NCBI RefSeq assembly: GCF_003003235.1 | Contig: NZ_PVUE01000002.1 | Coordinates: forward strand, 62,001-126,000 | From: Antricoccus suffuscus | Lineage (GTDB): Bacteria; Actinomycetota; Actinomycetes; Mycobacteriales; Antricoccaceae | DNA: 64,000 nt | Direction: 5' to 3' | Shown here: positions 1-10,032 of the stretch, piece by piece | How the letters are laid out: the number at the start of each line of letters is the position of its first letter | Numbering within the stretch: position 1 is the first letter of the stretch | Notes under the pieces: model-generated | The model's database searches: none | Seen by the model: only the letters and a program-made list of their open reading frames with translations | Told to the model about the DNA's origin: nothing | Made by a program: the position numbers and the translations under genes

Positions 1-339
1 CAAGCATGCGGTCTTGTAGCCGGCCGCTATTACCGCGTCGAGTGCGGCAACCATCTGCGGCCGTACCTTCCCGGCAAGTAGGCCGAGGACGTCGCGACCG
101 GGGATCTCATGTCCGAGTTCGGCCGATTCCGCGGCGAACGCGCGATCGAATTCCTCGTGAGTCAGGTCGCCGCGCTCCAGGTGCGCCCAAGCGTTGGTGT
201 CTGGATTGCGCGTATTCACCGACCGTACGAAGTCATGCGGCAGTCCGTGCTCCTGCTCATATGTGTTGAACGCATCGAATGGACTGGACAGGATGACGCC
301 GCCAAAGTCCCACAGGACGGCGCGATAGGTATGGCTCAT
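1..339 (-). CDS. HAD-family hydrolase, N-terminal part (runs off window)
   Basis: An open frame of 113 codons starts with ATG at 339 on the minus strand and continues past position 1, so only the N-terminus is present. The protein begins MSHTYRAVLWDFGGVILSS. D11-F-G-G-V is HAD motif I, whose Asp is the nucleophile, and the following helical segment looks like a C1 cap domain. This fits the family of small phosphatase or epoxide-hydrolase-like HAD proteins, which act on soluble substrates in the cytoplasm. Motifs II-IV lie outside the window, so the substrate cannot be suggested. The frame is closed only by the window edge. No obvious operon partner is visible; the tRNA gene lies on its start side. 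Confidence 0.8.
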   Translation of the reverse strand, partial: MSHTYRAVLWDFGGVILSSPFDAFNTYEQEHGLPHDFVRSVNTRNPDTNAWAHLERGDLTHEEFDRAFAAESAELGHEIPGRDVLGLLAGKVRPQMVAALDAVIAAGYKTACL

Positions 340-440
340 GCTTATATCTTGCCAACGGCCGGAAACGTCGGCTCGGGGTGCTCGCCGTACGGCATGAAAT
401 GAGCTTCCGCCTCAGTCGCCATCACAGACGTGATCTCTGG

Positions 441-513
441 TGCCCTCAGTAGGAATCGAACCTACGACCTTCTGCTCCGGAGGCAGACGCTCTATCCCCT
501 GAGCTATGAGGGC
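441..513 (-). tRNA. tRNA-Arg (anticodon CCG)
   Basis: On the minus strand a complete 73-nt cloverleaf can be drawn: acceptor GCCCTCA pairs with TGAGGGC, D arm GCTC/GAGC, anticodon stem TCTGC/GCAGA with loop CTCCGGA, and T arm GTAGG-TTCGAAT-CCTAC, with discriminator A. Loop positions 34-36 read CCG, which decodes the Arg codon CGG. No CCA is encoded, as is common in actinobacteria. It stands alone between the HAD gene and the solute-binding lipoprotein gene. Confidence 0.95.
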
Positions 514-660
514 GGATAAGCCGGTAAAGATTAGCAGTAGGGTGCGAGGCGACGTACGCCGGTAACCCCGTGCAGCGGCTTCGGCGGGAACTTGCTGGCA
601 GTTCACGGCACCGCCGGTAACGTTCGACATCCGATCAACATCTGTTAAAGGGGACGATTA

Positions 661-1920
661 ATGCACAGACTGAGCAGGGCAGTACTTGTCACGGCAGTTG
701 CGGCGTCATTGACGCTCGCCGCGTGTAGCACCAAAGGTGGGACGAGCGGCGCGGCGAAGACCGGTGCCGGCGGAGTCAAGACCGACTTCGGCGTCACGGA
801 CAAGACGATTACCCTGGGCGCTCTGCCTGACCTGTCCGGTGTCTTCAAGGTGAATGGAATCGCCTATACCGCAGGAAACGAGATCTGGGCCAATGAGGTC
901 AACGCAAGCGGTGGGATATGCGGACGGCAGATCAAGCTCGACATCAAGGACATGCAGTATCAAGCTGACAAGGCCGTGACTCTGTATGCGTCGATGAAGG
1001 ACAAAGTGGCGGGAATTGTGCAATTGGACGGGTCGCCACCGCTCGCTGCACTCAAACAGTCATTGGTCTCGGACAAGATGCTCAGTATCCCGGCATCGTG
1101 GGCGTCCACCAACCTCGACGCCCCAGAGGTCTTCATGGTGGGTGCGACATACGACATCGAGATCCTCAACGGGCTCTCGTACCTGCAGGGGAAGGGTCTG
1201 ATCAAGGACGGCGACAAGATTGGGCATCTCTATATCGACAGCGAGTACGGCAAGGGCGGGCTGCTCGGTTCGGACGCGTACGCCAAGAAGCACAACCAGA
1301 CCGTTGTCCAGGTAAAGGTCACCGCGTCGGACAACGATATGACGCCGGCGATAACGCAGCTCAAGTCGCAGGGGGTCAAGGCTGTAGTCCTCACAACGAC
1401 GGAGGCGCAGGCGAGCTCCGCGGCGACCGCGATGGCGGCGCAGGGTCTAGGTGCCCTACCGATTCTGGGAAATAACCCGACGTTCGATCCGACAATGCTC
1501 GATACACCGGCCAAGAACGCGCTTGGCAACTACTACCGGTCGGTGTCGTTTGCGCCGTACTCGGCCGACAAGCCGATCGTGCAGAAGATGGCGAAGGCGT
1601 ATGACGCGAAGTACACGGACCTGCCGAGCGATAACGTCAATGTCGGTTACGCGTTTGGCCTCGCGTATCAGGCAGTGCTCGAGAAGGCCTGCAAGGCAAA
1701 GGACTTGACGCGCGCGGGGATCGTGAAAGCAGCACAGGGCGTCAAGGTCGATATGCAGGGGCTGACCGGCCCGCTCGACTTCTCCAATCCGGGGGAGCCG
1801 TCGACGCGCTCGACGTACGTCGAACAGGCTGATCCGAACGCCAAGGGCGGACTGAAGATCGTTCAGGAATTGACCGAGTCACCCGAGGCCAAGGACTACA
1901 AGGCGCCGCTCCAGAAGTAA
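661..1920 (+). CDS. Branched-chain-amino-acid-type ABC transporter substrate-binding lipoprotein
   Basis: 419 residues. The N-terminus (MHRLSRAVLVTAVAASLTL then AAC at residues 20-22) is a lipoprotein signal with C22 as the lipidated Cys. The mature part has the Peripla_BP_6 (LivJ/LivK-like) organisation: an N-lobe opening with TITLGALPDLSGVF, a stretch on GGICGRQIKLDIKD, and a C-lobe with VGYAFGLAYQAVLE. It would sit on the outer face of the membrane and bind an amino acid, amide or aromatic ligand for an ABC importer. No permease or ATPase gene is adjacent, so it is an orphan binding protein or relies on a transporter elsewhere. A purine-rich AAAGGGGA sits 7-8 nt before the ATG. The ligand is not predictable from sequence alone. 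Confidence 0.85.
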   Translation: MHRLSRAVLVTAVAASLTLAACSTKGGTSGAAKTGAGGVKTDFGVTDKTITLGALPDLSGVFKVNGIAYTAGNEIWANEVNASGGICGRQIKLDIKDMQYQADKAVTLYASMKDKVAGIVQLDGSPPLAALKQSLVSDKMLSIPASWASTNLDAPEVFMVGATYDIEILNGLSYLQGKGLIKDGDKIGHLYIDSEYGKGGLLGSDAYAKKHNQTVVQVKVTASDNDMTPAITQLKSQGVKAVVLTTTEAQASSAATAMAAQGLGALPILGNNPTFDPTMLDTPAKNALGNYYRSVSFAPYSADKPIVQKMAKAYDAKYTDLPSDNVNVGYAFGLAYQAVLEKACKAKDLTRAGIVKAAQGVKVDMQGLTGPLDFSNPGEPSTRSTYVEQADPNAKGGLKIVQELTESPEAKDYKAPLQK

Positions 1921-1982
1921 CCACGTCGGGCTCCGGCGCCGCCGTCGCCACGGCCGGTAGGTGCGTACCAGGGATGGTGCGG

Positions 1983-2651
1983 TTATTTGGTCGGGAGAGG
2001 GGCGGCGCCGCGGTCGCGAAGCATCTGCTCCATGAGCACGACTTCCTTGGCCTGTGCCTTGCCCATTCCCTTAGCGACGGCGCGAACCGCCTTGGTTTGC
2101 GCGTGGTCTGCGGCGTACTGGGCCATGGGCAGGCCGCCGATGTGGTGGCGCAGCATCAACTGCAAGAAGTAGATGTCGAGGGCCGTACCCGTCAGCGACT
2201 TCAACTTCGCCATCTCATCTTTGGTGGCCATCCCTGGCATTAGACCATCGCTCGAGTGAGATCCGTGGCCGGCATCGGCCGGCATCCACGACATCGGTAC
2301 GCCGCCGTAAAGAGGCCGGCCCCAGGACAGCAGCATTCCCTGCATCTGCCCGATCTGGGTGAGCTGCGTTGTGTCGATGTCAAAGGCGAGCAGGCGGATC
2401 GTCGGGTCGTCAGAGTTGTCGCGCACGTAGCTGGCCATCTCCGAGGCTTGCTGATGATGCGCGCTCATATCGCGAGCGAAACCAACGTCCACCGATCCTT
2501 CGCCAGGCGGCTGCTGCGCGGTATTCGTGCCGAGATGGAAGATGACGGCAAGTGCCCCGCCGGCGACCAACAGCGAGATGGCGACGATCGCGGCGGTCAG
2601 AGCTAACAGCCACTTCGGCCGCTGTGGAGCGACGTCACTGACAGCGGGCAT
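1983..2651 (-). CDS. DUF305 family membrane-anchored protein
   Basis: 222 residues with one N-terminal membrane helix (about residues 14-38), so it is anchored with the bulk outside. The DUF305 domain has its typical His pairs: ARDMSAHHQQASEMA around residue 60 and LMLRHHIGGLPMAQYA near residue 168. A Met-rich centre (MQGML, PMSWM, LMPGM) lies between them. DUF305 proteins are helical bundles of the ferritin-like/DinB-like type; some are linked to copper handling, and the His/Met richness fits metal binding, but no substrate is proven. The gene follows the DUF3105 gene with only 3 nt between them, so they form an operon read away from argS. The stop is 63 nt from the convergent lipoprotein gene. 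Confidence 0.85.
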   Translation of the reverse strand: MPAVSDVAPQRPKWLLALTAAIVAISLLVAGGALAVIFHLGTNTAQQPPGEGSVDVGFARDMSAHHQQASEMASYVRDNSDDPTIRLLAFDIDTTQLTQIGQMQGMLLSWGRPLYGGVPMSWMPADAGHGSHSSDGLMPGMATKDEMAKLKSLTGTALDIYFLQLMLRHHIGGLPMAQYAADHAQTKAVRAVAKGMGKAQAKEVVLMEQMLRDRGAAPLPTK

Positions 2652-2654
2652 ACG

Positions 2655-3446
2655 TTAGCCCTGAGTCCCGGTACTGGTCGGGTCCATCGGCGCGGACTGA
2701 TCCGGTACGCCGGTGTCAGAGGGCACCTTCGGATCGGCCTTGAACGTCGGGTTCTGGCAGCTCGCACCGAGTTCCGGCGTGAACTCGGCATTGAGGCGGA
2801 AACCGTCGATGAACTTCTTCACGCGTTTGTCGGTGGGGGAGTCGACCTTGAGCTGGTGTCCCCATGACTGCAGCGATATAGGCGATCCCTGGTTGGGATA
2901 CGGGCTCAGGAGGGTGAAGTCTTTACCGGAGGCCAGTTTTTCAAGCTGGGCAATCACGTCGGCGTCGACAAGTGCTGGGTCGTAGGTGATCCAGACGGCT
3001 CCGTGCTCGAGAGAGTGCACCGCGTTTTCGTTCTTGATCTGCACCGAGTAGACGGTGCCTGTGCAGTCGGCCCATTCGGGATTGTGCGTACCGCCGACGG
3101 GTGGGGTCTCCTTGTAGGTGACCGGATCGTTGCTGTGTGCGCCTTGTGCGCTGGTGTAGTCGAACGTCTGTAGCCCCGAGATCTTCGTGGGGTCGTTGGC
3201 GGCGTCTTTGGCCGTCTTGTCACTGGTCGCCTTGACGGCATAGAACACCGCAAACGCCGCGAAGAGTACAACGGCCAGGGTCGCGCCGATCAGGGCCCAC
3301 GGCCGACCCGACTTGGACACGACCGATGAGTTGCGTGCCCCGCGAATCGCCGAATCAACCTTCGCGGACTTCTTGGAGGAGCTGCCCGACTTCTCGGACG
3401 ACTTTGCAGTGGGCCTTGAACCGCCGGCTTTCTTGCTGTTGCTCAT
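2655..3446 (-). CDS. DUF3105 family membrane-anchored protein
   Basis: 263 residues. A long Ser/Lys-rich cytoplasmic N-terminus (about 45 residues) precedes one membrane helix (WALIGATLAVVLFAAFAVFY). The exported C-terminal DUF3105 domain contains the family's signature blocks: PPVGGTHNPEWADCTGTV, HSLEHGAVWITYDP and LLSPYPNQGSPISLQSWG. The His and Cys residues in these blocks are the conserved ones. The function of the family is unknown. Its frequent pairing with DUF305 in actinobacteria suggests that the two act together at the cell surface, possibly in metal homeostasis. First gene of a two-gene operon, divergent from argS. Confidence 0.85.
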   Translation of the reverse strand: MSNSKKAGGSRPTAKSSEKSGSSSKKSAKVDSAIRGARNSSVVSKSGRPWALIGATLAVVLFAAFAVFYAVKATSDKTAKDAANDPTKISGLQTFDYTSAQGAHSNDPVTYKETPPVGGTHNPEWADCTGTVYSVQIKNENAVHSLEHGAVWITYDPALVDADVIAQLEKLASGKDFTLLSPYPNQGSPISLQSWGHQLKVDSPTDKRVKKFIDGFRLNAEFTPELGASCQNPTFKADPKVPSDTGVPDQSAPMDPTSTGTQG

Positions 3447-3642
3447 CGGGTGTGCGGTATCCGTTCGACTCGGTGACAGCTTGTTCTACGACAACGTGCT
3501 CAGAGCGCCACCCAGACAGAGGCACTACTCGGTGATCCAGAATAGTTGCTAAATAAACAAAGGCGGTCGGCCCGGTGCGCAAAGTGCGCAGACGCACAGG
3601 CCGTGTAGCTCATCCACCGTAATAAACTCTGGCGCCTTCTCC

Positions 3643-3648
3643 TACGAT
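3643..3648 (+). promoter_or_regulatory. Candidate -10 element of argS (leaderless transcript)
   Basis: TACGAT lies 6 nt before the GTG start of argS, the spacing expected when transcription starts at the first base of the start codon. There is no Shine-Dalgarno-like sequence in between. Leaderless mRNAs are common in actinobacteria. The -35 region is weak. The same hexamer occurs in the candidate rho promoter. Confidence 0.35.
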
Positions 3649-3654
3649 TGACTA

Positions 3655-5310
3655 GTGACTCCCGCAGAACTTTCGTCCGCCATTACTCATGCCCTCACCG
3701 CTCTGGTCGGCGACGGCAGGTTGACTGTCGATGTCCCGAGCGACATTACCGTCGAACGACCGAAGCAGTCAGGACATGGTGACTACGCGACAAACGTGGC
3801 CATGCGGCTGGCGAAGCCCGCAGGCAGGCCACCCCGTGAGGTGGCCAGTCTTGTCGCGGAGGAACTCACCAAAGACAGTCAGATCGAGCGCGTCGAGGTT
3901 GCCGGCCCCGGTTTTCTCAACATCACCCTGCAGGCCGCGGCGATGGGCGGCCTGGCCAAGACCGTCGTCGAGGCCGATAAGGCGTACGGCACCAACCAGT
4001 CGATGGCCGACCAGAAGCTCAACCTCGAGTTCGTCTCGGCGAACCCCACTGGCCCGGTAACGCTGCCGTCCGGTCGTTGGGCGTCCGTCGGGGATGCGCT
4101 CGTGCGGATCATGCGCGCGTGCGGCGCGGACGTGACAGCGGAGTACTACTTCAACGACGCCGGCTCTCAGATCGACCGTTTCGCGTCGTCTCTGTACGCC
4201 GCCGCGCACGGTCGCCCGGTCCCGGAGGACGGTTACCAAGGGGAGTACGTCGGTGACGTGGCGCGCGCCGTAGTCGGCGAAGCGCCCGACGTACTCCAGC
4301 AGCCTGAACCAGAAGCGCTCGAGACGTTCCGGGTGCTTGGTATCGAGAAGATGTTTGCCGGAGTGCGTGCGACGCTCGAGAATTTTGGCGTCAAGTTCGA
4401 CGTGTTCTTCAACGAGCGGGACTTGCACACCTCCGGAGGCGTCGACACGGCGATCGACCAGTTGCGTGCCAAGGGATATATCTACGAGAAAGACGACGCG
4501 ATCTGGCTGCGGACGACCGACTTCGGTGATGACAAAGACCGGGTGTTGATTCGAGGTGGCGGCGCGCCGACGTACTTCGCTGCCGATGTCGCCTACTACG
4601 TCAACAAGCGTCAACGCGGTTTCGACAAGGCGATACTCATTCTGGGCGCAGACCACCACGGTTACATCGGCCGGATGCGCGCCATGGTGGCCTGCACCGG
4701 TGATGACCCGGACGCGACACTGGAGATCCTGATCGGCCAGATGGTCAACCTGGTGCGCGGCGGTGAGACGGTCAAGATGAGCAAGCGCGCAGGCAACTTC
4801 GTCACACTCGACGACCTTGTCGAGTCAGTCGGCGCCGACGCCGGCCGCTATGCGCTTGCGCGCTCCAGCATGGACTCGACCCTTGAGATCGACCTCGATG
4901 TGTGGACCCAGAAGTCCAACGAAAACCCGGTCTTTTACGTCCAGTACGCGCATGCCCGGCTCGCTTCGCTGGCCCGGCACGCCGCCGACCTCGGGCTGAA
5001 GCGCGGCACGTCGTACGACGCATCGCTGCTCACTCACGAGCGAGAGGTGGCGCTGCTGGGGGTGCTTGGCGAGTTCCCGCGGGTGGTGTCCTCGGCAGCG
5101 GAACTGCGCGAGGTGCACCGGGTCGCGCGGTATGCCGAGTCGTTGGCTGCGGCGTACCACAAGTTCTATGACAGCTGCCGGGTGTTGCCCATGGGCGACG
5201 AGCCGGCGACCGATCTGACAACCGCGCGACTGTGGTTGAGCGAGGCGGCCCGCGTCGTACTCGCTAACGCGCTGGCGCTACTGGGCGTCTCGGCCCCGGA
5301 GCAGATGTGA
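3655..5310 (+). CDS. argS: Arginyl-tRNA synthetase
   Basis: 551 residues, normal length for class I ArgRS, which charges tRNA-Arg with arginine in the cytoplasm. Visible blocks are the N-terminal Add-1 tRNA D-loop domain ([15 protein letters not shown] near residue 40), the catalytic entry FVSANPTGP near residue 124, [25 protein letters not shown], the KMSKR loop ([16 protein letters not shown] near residue 374) and the C-terminal anticodon-binding DALR domain ([14 protein letters not shown]). The residues where HIGH (HIGG in M. tuberculosis) is expected read TLPSG, so the usual His is not present (see findings). The GTG start is chosen because the conserved N-terminus begins there and a -10 hexamer precedes it. 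The stop overlaps the lysA start by 4 nt. Confidence 0.95.
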   Translation: MTPAELSSAITHALTALVGDGRLTVDVPSDITVERPKQSGHGDYATNVAMRLAKPAGRPPREVASLVAEELTKDSQIERVEVAGPGFLNITLQAAAMGGLAKTVVEADKAYGTNQSMADQKLNLEFVSANPTGPVTLPSGRWASVGDALVRIMRACGADVTAEYYFNDAGSQIDRFASSLYAAAHGRPVPEDGYQGEYVGDVARAVVGEAPDVLQQPEPEALETFRVLGIEKMFAGVRATLENFGVKFDVFFNERDLHTSGGVDTAIDQLRAKGYIYEKDDAIWLRTTDFGDDKDRVLIRGGGAPTYFAADVAYYVNKRQRGFDKAILILGADHHGYIGRMRAMVACTGDDPDATLEILIGQMVNLVRGGETVKMSKRAGNFVTLDDLVESVGADAGRYALARSSMDSTLEIDLDVWTQKSNENPVFYVQYAHARLASLARHAADLGLKRGTSYDASLLTHEREVALLGVLGEFPRVVSSAAELREVHRVARYAESLAAAYHKFYDSCRVLPMGDEPATDLTTARLWLSEAARVVLANALALLGVSAPEQM

Positions 5311-6740
5311 GAGCGCATCCGGCCGGCCCGTTGCACGGCGGCCTGCAGATTCCCGAAGATATCGGCGCCCGGCCCGACGACGTCAATGCGATCGCGCCCA
5401 ACGTGTGGCCCACGGGCGCGCGCCGTGTCGATGGCGCACTGGCGATCGGCGGCGTCTCGGTCAACGATCTAGCGGCAGCGCACGGTACGCCGCTCTTCGC
5501 GCTGGACGAGGACGATTTCCGGGGCCGCAGCAGGGACTTTCAGAGTTCGTTCGACGGTATGGACGTTTTCTATGCGGGCAAGTCGTTCCTGTGCGGCGCG
5601 CTTGTCCAGTGGCTCGACCAGGACGGACTCGGGCTCGACGTTTGCTCCGGGGGAGAGTTGCAGCTGGCGTTGCGGGCGGGGTTCCCGGCGGCCCGGATCG
5701 CGATGCACGGCAACAACAAGTCGGTCGCGGAGCTGACGGACGGGGTTACGGCTGGGGTCGGCAGGGTTGTAGTCGACTCGTTCGAGGAAATCGCCCGGCT
5801 GCAGCAAATCGCGGCGGAGCATGGTGTCGTACAGCCGGTGCTGGTGCGCGTCACCGTTGGAGTCGAGGCCCACACCCACGAGTTCATCGCGACCGCACAC
5901 GAGGACCAGAAGTTCGGGTTCTCGCTCGCTGCAGGCAAGGCAATCGAGGCCGTGCGCGAGGTTCTCTCTTCAGACGCGCTGAAGTTCCTGGGTTTGCACA
6001 GCCACATCGGCTCGCAGATTTTCGACACGTCCGGTTTTGAGGTGGCCGCGCATCGCGTGGTCGAACTGGCCGCGCAGATATACAAGGAGTACGGCGTCGT
6101 ACCTGCCGAGCTCGATCTCGGTGGCGGTCTCGGCATTTCTTACCTGCCGCACGACGATCCGCCGAGCGCGCATGATGTGGCGTCGTCGCTGCGCGAAATC
6201 GTGAATCGCGAGTGTGCGACGTACGGCATGCAGGTGCCACGGGTATCGGTCGAACCGGGCCGGGCCATTGTCGGTCCCGGCACCATCAGCGTCTACGAGG
6301 TCGGCACCGTCAAACCGGTTGAGGTCGGGCAGGGCGCCGCCCGACTCTACGTCAGCGTTGACGGCGGCATGAGCGATAACATTCGCACCGCACTGTACGA
6401 CGCGGAATACACATGTGTGCTCGCCTCGCGGCTTTCAACGGCTGAGCCGGTACCGGCTCGCGTGGTCGGAAAGCACTGTGAGAGCGGCGATATTGTCGTT
6501 CGAGACGTGTGGCTGCCCGGTGACGTCCAGTCCGGTGACCTGATCGCGGTCGCCGCAACCGGAGCCTACTGCCGCGCCATGGCCAGCAACTACAACATGC
6601 TCGGCAAGCCACCGGTCGTCGCGGTCAAGGACGGCGGCATGCGAGTGCTGGTACGTCGTGAGACCCTTGACGATCTGTTTGCTTTGGATACGACGCTGGC
6701 CGTCGAATCGCCTCTCGGCGGAAAGGAATCACTCGCGTGA
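5307..6740 (+). CDS. lysA: Diaminopimelate decarboxylase
   Basis: 477 residues; PLP enzyme of fold type III that converts meso-diaminopimelate to L-lysine, the last step of lysine synthesis. K92 in [10 protein letters not shown] is the PLP Schiff-base lysine. Other family blocks are [43 protein letters not shown] (phosphate-binding glycines), [12 protein letters not shown], the catalytic Cys in HCESGDIVV, and [13 protein letters not shown]. The gene starts on a GTG that overlaps the argS stop in a GTGA junction, and it overlaps hom by 4 nt. It is therefore translationally coupled into argS-lysA-hom-thrC-thrB. An N-terminal extension of about 25 residues before the first conserved block is usual in actinobacterial LysA. 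Confidence 0.96.
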   Translation: MRAHPAGPLHGGLQIPEDIGARPDDVNAIAPNVWPTGARRVDGALAIGGVSVNDLAAAHGTPLFALDEDDFRGRSRDFQSSFDGMDVFYAGKSFLCGALVQWLDQDGLGLDVCSGGELQLALRAGFPAARIAMHGNNKSVAELTDGVTAGVGRVVVDSFEEIARLQQIAAEHGVVQPVLVRVTVGVEAHTHEFIATAHEDQKFGFSLAAGKAIEAVREVLSSDALKFLGLHSHIGSQIFDTSGFEVAAHRVVELAAQIYKEYGVVPAELDLGGGLGISYLPHDDPPSAHDVASSLREIVNRECATYGMQVPRVSVEPGRAIVGPGTISVYEVGTVKPVEVGQGAARLYVSVDGGMSDNIRTALYDAEYTCVLASRLSTAEPVPARVVGKHCESGDIVVRDVWLPGDVQSGDLIAVAATGAYCRAMASNYNMLGKPPVVAVKDGGMRVLVRRETLDDLFALDTTLAVESPLGGKESLA

Positions 6741-8059
6741 GCAATACGCTTCCCCGCGGCGCCGCGCCAATCCGCGTCGCCCTGCTTGGCTGTGGCACCG
6801 TCGGCACGGAGGTCGTGCGGCTGATCGAGGAACAGTCGAAAGACCTGACCGCGCGCATCGGCGCGCCGCTGGAAATTGTTGGAATCGCCGTACGCCGCCC
6901 CGATAAGCATCCCGACATAAAGGCATCGCTCCTGACGACCGATGCGCAGAGCCTGGTTGACGGGGACGCCGACATCGTCGTTGAAGTCATCGGCGGTATC
7001 GACCCGGTCAAGGGACTGCTGGTGGATGCGCTGCGCAGCGGCAAATCCGTTGTCAGTGCCAATAAAGCCCTGCTCGCAGAGGAGGGTGGTTTGCTGCACG
7101 CCGCCGCAGCCGAGTCGGGTGCCGATCTTTACTACGAGGCGGCCGTCGCCGGGGCCATCCCGATCTTGCGACCGCTACGCGAGTCCATGGTTGGCGACCG
7201 GATCACCCGGGTGCTGGGAATAGTCAATGGCACGACCAACTACATCCTGTCCCGGATGGACGAGACCGGCAGTAGCTTCTCGGAAGCGCTCGCCGAGGCA
7301 ACTGATCTCGGGTACGCCGAGGCTGATCCGACGGCCGACGTCGACGGTTTCGACGCAGCTGCCAAGGCCGCGATCCTCGCTGCGCTTGCATTCCACACGC
7401 CGGTGACGACCGATGACGTCTACCGCGAGGGGATCTCGGCAGTGACGTCTGGTGACTTCGCCAGTGCCCGGGACATGGGCTGCACCATCAAGCTGCTGTC
7501 GATCTGCGAGCGGGTCAGCGACCCTGACAACCCCTCCGAGGACGCGGTGTCCGCCCGGGTCTATCCGGCAATGATTCCGCGTACTCACCCCCTGGCAAGC
7601 GTCGGCGACGCTTTCAACGCGGTGTTCGTCGAGGCTGAGGCCGCCGGTCCGCTGATGTTCTACGGCAAGGGCGCCGGAGGCGACCCGACCGCCTCTGCCG
7701 TGCTCGGTGATCTCGTCGCCGTCGCGCGCAACAAGGTCGCGACCACCACCGGTGGTGGCGTGTCGACGTACGCCGCTCTCCCAATCCGACCGATGGGCAA
7801 GACGCCCACTCGCTACCACGTGAGCCTCGATGTGTCGGACAAGGCAGGGGTGCTCGCCGCCGTCGCTACCGAGTTCGCACGCAACGACGTCTCGATCTCG
7901 ACGGTGCGACAGGAAGGACGAGGCGACGAGGCAACTCTGGTTCTTGTCACCCACACCGCCGCGGACGAGGCGTTGGCGGCGACGGTGGAGCAGTTACACG
8001 CGTCGGAATACGTCCGCGCGGTCGTCAGCGTCATGCGCGTAGAAGGAAAGGACTCCTGA
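6737..8059 (+). CDS. hom: Homoserine dehydrogenase
   Basis: 440 residues. It reduces aspartate semialdehyde to homoserine, the branch point to threonine and methionine. Domains: NAD(P)-binding Rossmann domain ([13 protein letters not shown] near residue 16; [14 protein letters not shown] near 105), catalytic domain ([12 protein letters not shown] near 165; the Glu/Asp/Lys cluster [16 protein letters not shown]), and a C-terminal ACT domain ([16 protein letters not shown] to the end) that is the usual site of threonine feedback inhibition. Starts on GTG in a 4-nt overlap with lysA. The stop overlaps the thrC start (TGATG). Confidence 0.96.
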   Translation: MSNTLPRGAAPIRVALLGCGTVGTEVVRLIEEQSKDLTARIGAPLEIVGIAVRRPDKHPDIKASLLTTDAQSLVDGDADIVVEVIGGIDPVKGLLVDALRSGKSVVSANKALLAEEGGLLHAAAAESGADLYYEAAVAGAIPILRPLRESMVGDRITRVLGIVNGTTNYILSRMDETGSSFSEALAEATDLGYAEADPTADVDGFDAAAKAAILAALAFHTPVTTDDVYREGISAVTSGDFASARDMGCTIKLLSICERVSDPDNPSEDAVSARVYPAMIPRTHPLASVGDAFNAVFVEAEAAGPLMFYGKGAGGDPTASAVLGDLVAVARNKVATTTGGGVSTYAALPIRPMGKTPTRYHVSLDVSDKAGVLAAVATEFARNDVSISTVRQEGRGDEATLVLVTHTAADEALAATVEQLHASEYVRAVVSVMRVEGKDS

Positions 8060-9120
8060 TGGCAACGCCAACCTGGCGGGGGCTGATCGAGGAATACCGC
8101 GACTGGTTGCCTGTGGATTCGGACACTCCGGTCGTGACTCTCCTTGAGGGGGGTACGCCGCTGGTGCCGGCGCTCGAGGTCTCTCGGCGTACCGGTTGCG
8201 AGGTCTACCTCAAGGTGGAGGGCGCCAATCCCACCGGTTCGTTCAAGGACCGCGGCATGACAATGGCCATGAGCAAGGCCAAGCAGGCCGGCGCGAAGGC
8301 CGTCATTTGTGCCTCCACCGGCAATACCAGCGCGTCGGCGGCGGCGTACGCGACTCGCGGCGGCATGACCTGCGCTGTACTCGTCCCGCAAGGCAAGATC
8401 GCACTGGGCAAGATGGCACAGGCGATTGTGCATGGTGCGCGCATCCTGCAGGTGGACGGCAACTTCGATGACTGTCTCGCACTCGCCGAAAAACTCACTC
8501 AGGACTACCCGGTGGCGTTGGTCAACTCGATCAACCCCGATCGGATCGAGGGGCAGAAGACGGCGTCGTTCGAGATCGTCGACAACCTTGGCGATGCGCC
8601 TGACATCCACTGCCTTCCGGTGGGCAACGCCGGCAACATCACCGCATACTGGAAGGGTTACGTCGAGTACGCCGAAGCCGGCAAATCGACTAAGAAGCCC
8701 CGTATGTTTGGCTTCCAGGCCGCTGGCGCGGCGCCCTTAGTGCTCGGCCACGTTGTCACCGAACCGGAGACGATCGCCACGGCCATCCGAATCGGTAACC
8801 CCGCGTCGTGGACGAAGGCCATCGCGGCGCGCGATGACAGCGGTGGCCTGATCGACTCCGTCACTGACGAGGAAATTCTTGAGGCATACCGATTCTTAGC
8901 CGCGACCGAGGGCGTGTTTGTCGAGCCTGCCTCGGCGGCGAGCGTCGCAGGTCTGCTCAAGAAGGCCGCCGCCGGGCTCATCGACTCCGGCCAGCGAATT
9001 GTGTGCACGGTGACCGGCAACGGTCTGAAGGATCCCGACAACGCGCTCGCAGGCGCGCCCACTCCCAAAGTCATCCCGGTCGACGCCGAGGCGGCGGCTG
9101 CGCAGCTCGACCTCGCGTAG
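8059..9120 (+). CDS. thrC: Threonine synthase
   Basis: 353 residues, the shorter bacterial form of this PLP fold-type II enzyme. It turns O-phosphohomoserine into threonine. K63 in GSFKDRGMT binds [17 protein letters not shown] is the phosphate/substrate loop, [15 protein letters not shown] the PLP phosphate clamp (GNAGN), and [12 protein letters not shown] closes the domain. It shares one base with the hom stop and is followed immediately, without spacing, by thrB, so both are coupled. A GGAAAGGA ribosome site lies just upstream of its ATG. Confidence 0.96.
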   Translation: MATPTWRGLIEEYRDWLPVDSDTPVVTLLEGGTPLVPALEVSRRTGCEVYLKVEGANPTGSFKDRGMTMAMSKAKQAGAKAVICASTGNTSASAAAYATRGGMTCAVLVPQGKIALGKMAQAIVHGARILQVDGNFDDCLALAEKLTQDYPVALVNSINPDRIEGQKTASFEIVDNLGDAPDIHCLPVGNAGNITAYWKGYVEYAEAGKSTKKPRMFGFQAAGAAPLVLGHVVTEPETIATAIRIGNPASWTKAIAARDDSGGLIDSVTDEEILEAYRFLAATEGVFVEPASAASVAGLLKKAAAGLIDSGQRIVCTVTGNGLKDPDNALAGAPTPKVIPVDAEAAAAQLDLA

Positions 9121-10032
9121 ATGGACGTTCAAGACGCGGCCGTCACCGTCGAGGTGCCCGCGACGACCGCCAACCTCGGGCCCGGATTCGACAGCGTCGG
9201 TCTGGCGCTAGGTCTGACCGACCGAGTGACACTGAGCGGACGATCGGAAGGGTCGTCGGACCTTATCGATGTCGTCGGGGCCGGCGCAGACAGTGTGCCC
9301 CGGGACGACTCGCATCTCGTCCTCGGCACGATCCGGCAACTGTACCGAGATGAGGGGCTGGACTTTGGCCCGCTTCATCTGTCGTGTGTCAACCAGATAC
9401 CCCATGGTCAGGGCCTCGGCTCCTCGGCATCGGCAATCGTTGCGGCGCTACTCGCGGGCAAGACGTTCGCACAGCGGCAGGGCGCGGACGTCTCCGGTAT
9501 CGATGTGTTCCAAATCGCGTCCGATATGGAAGGTCACCCCGATAACGTCGCGCCGTGCGTTTTTGGCGGTATGAACATTTCGTGGGATGAGGACGGTCGC
9601 TGGAATCTTGCGCAGTTGCTTCCACACCCGGACATCCGAGTCACTCTCGCCATACCTGACACGGTGCTGTCGACGCGGACGGCTCGGGACTTGATTCCAG
9701 CGATGATCGCGCACAAGGACGCGGTGCGAAACTCGGCGCGCACCGCGTTGCTGGTACATGCCTTCACCACGGATCCGTCGTTGCTTTTGCCTGCCACAGA
9801 AGACTTTTTACACCAGCGTTACCGCAGAGAGGCCTACCCGCGCACGTACCGGCTGGTGTGTGAACTGCGCGAACGGGGACTAGCGGCGGCGGTGTCTGGC
9901 GCCGGTCCGGCGGTGATTGTCTTCAGTACGACTGACCCGGTTGATGTGCTTGCCGACGTCGCCAGGTCGGATCCGCACGGATTTCAGGTCACGCACACGC
10001 AGATCAACACCACCGGTGCCCGGGTGCTTTAG
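9121..10032 (+). CDS. thrB: Homoserine kinase
   Basis: 303 residues; GHMP-family kinase that phosphorylates homoserine with ATP to give the substrate of ThrC. The ATP loop is PHGQGLGSSASAIVAALLAG (about residues 94-113). The N-terminal motif VPATTANLGPGFDSVGLAL and the C-terminal GAGPAVIVF are also characteristic. Its ATG follows directly on the thrC TAG. It is the last gene of the argS-lysA-hom-thrC-thrB run; the 420-nt gap to rho follows. No clear U-tailed hairpin was seen after it. Confidence 0.96.
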   Translation: MDVQDAAVTVEVPATTANLGPGFDSVGLALGLTDRVTLSGRSEGSSDLIDVVGAGADSVPRDDSHLVLGTIRQLYRDEGLDFGPLHLSCVNQIPHGQGLGSSASAIVAALLAGKTFAQRQGADVSGIDVFQIASDMEGHPDNVAPCVFGGMNISWDEDGRWNLAQLLPHPDIRVTLAIPDTVLSTRTARDLIPAMIAHKDAVRNSARTALLVHAFTTDPSLLLPATEDFLHQRYRREAYPRTYRLVCELRERGLAAAVSGAGPAVIVFSTTDPVDVLADVARSDPHGFQVTHTQINTTGARVL

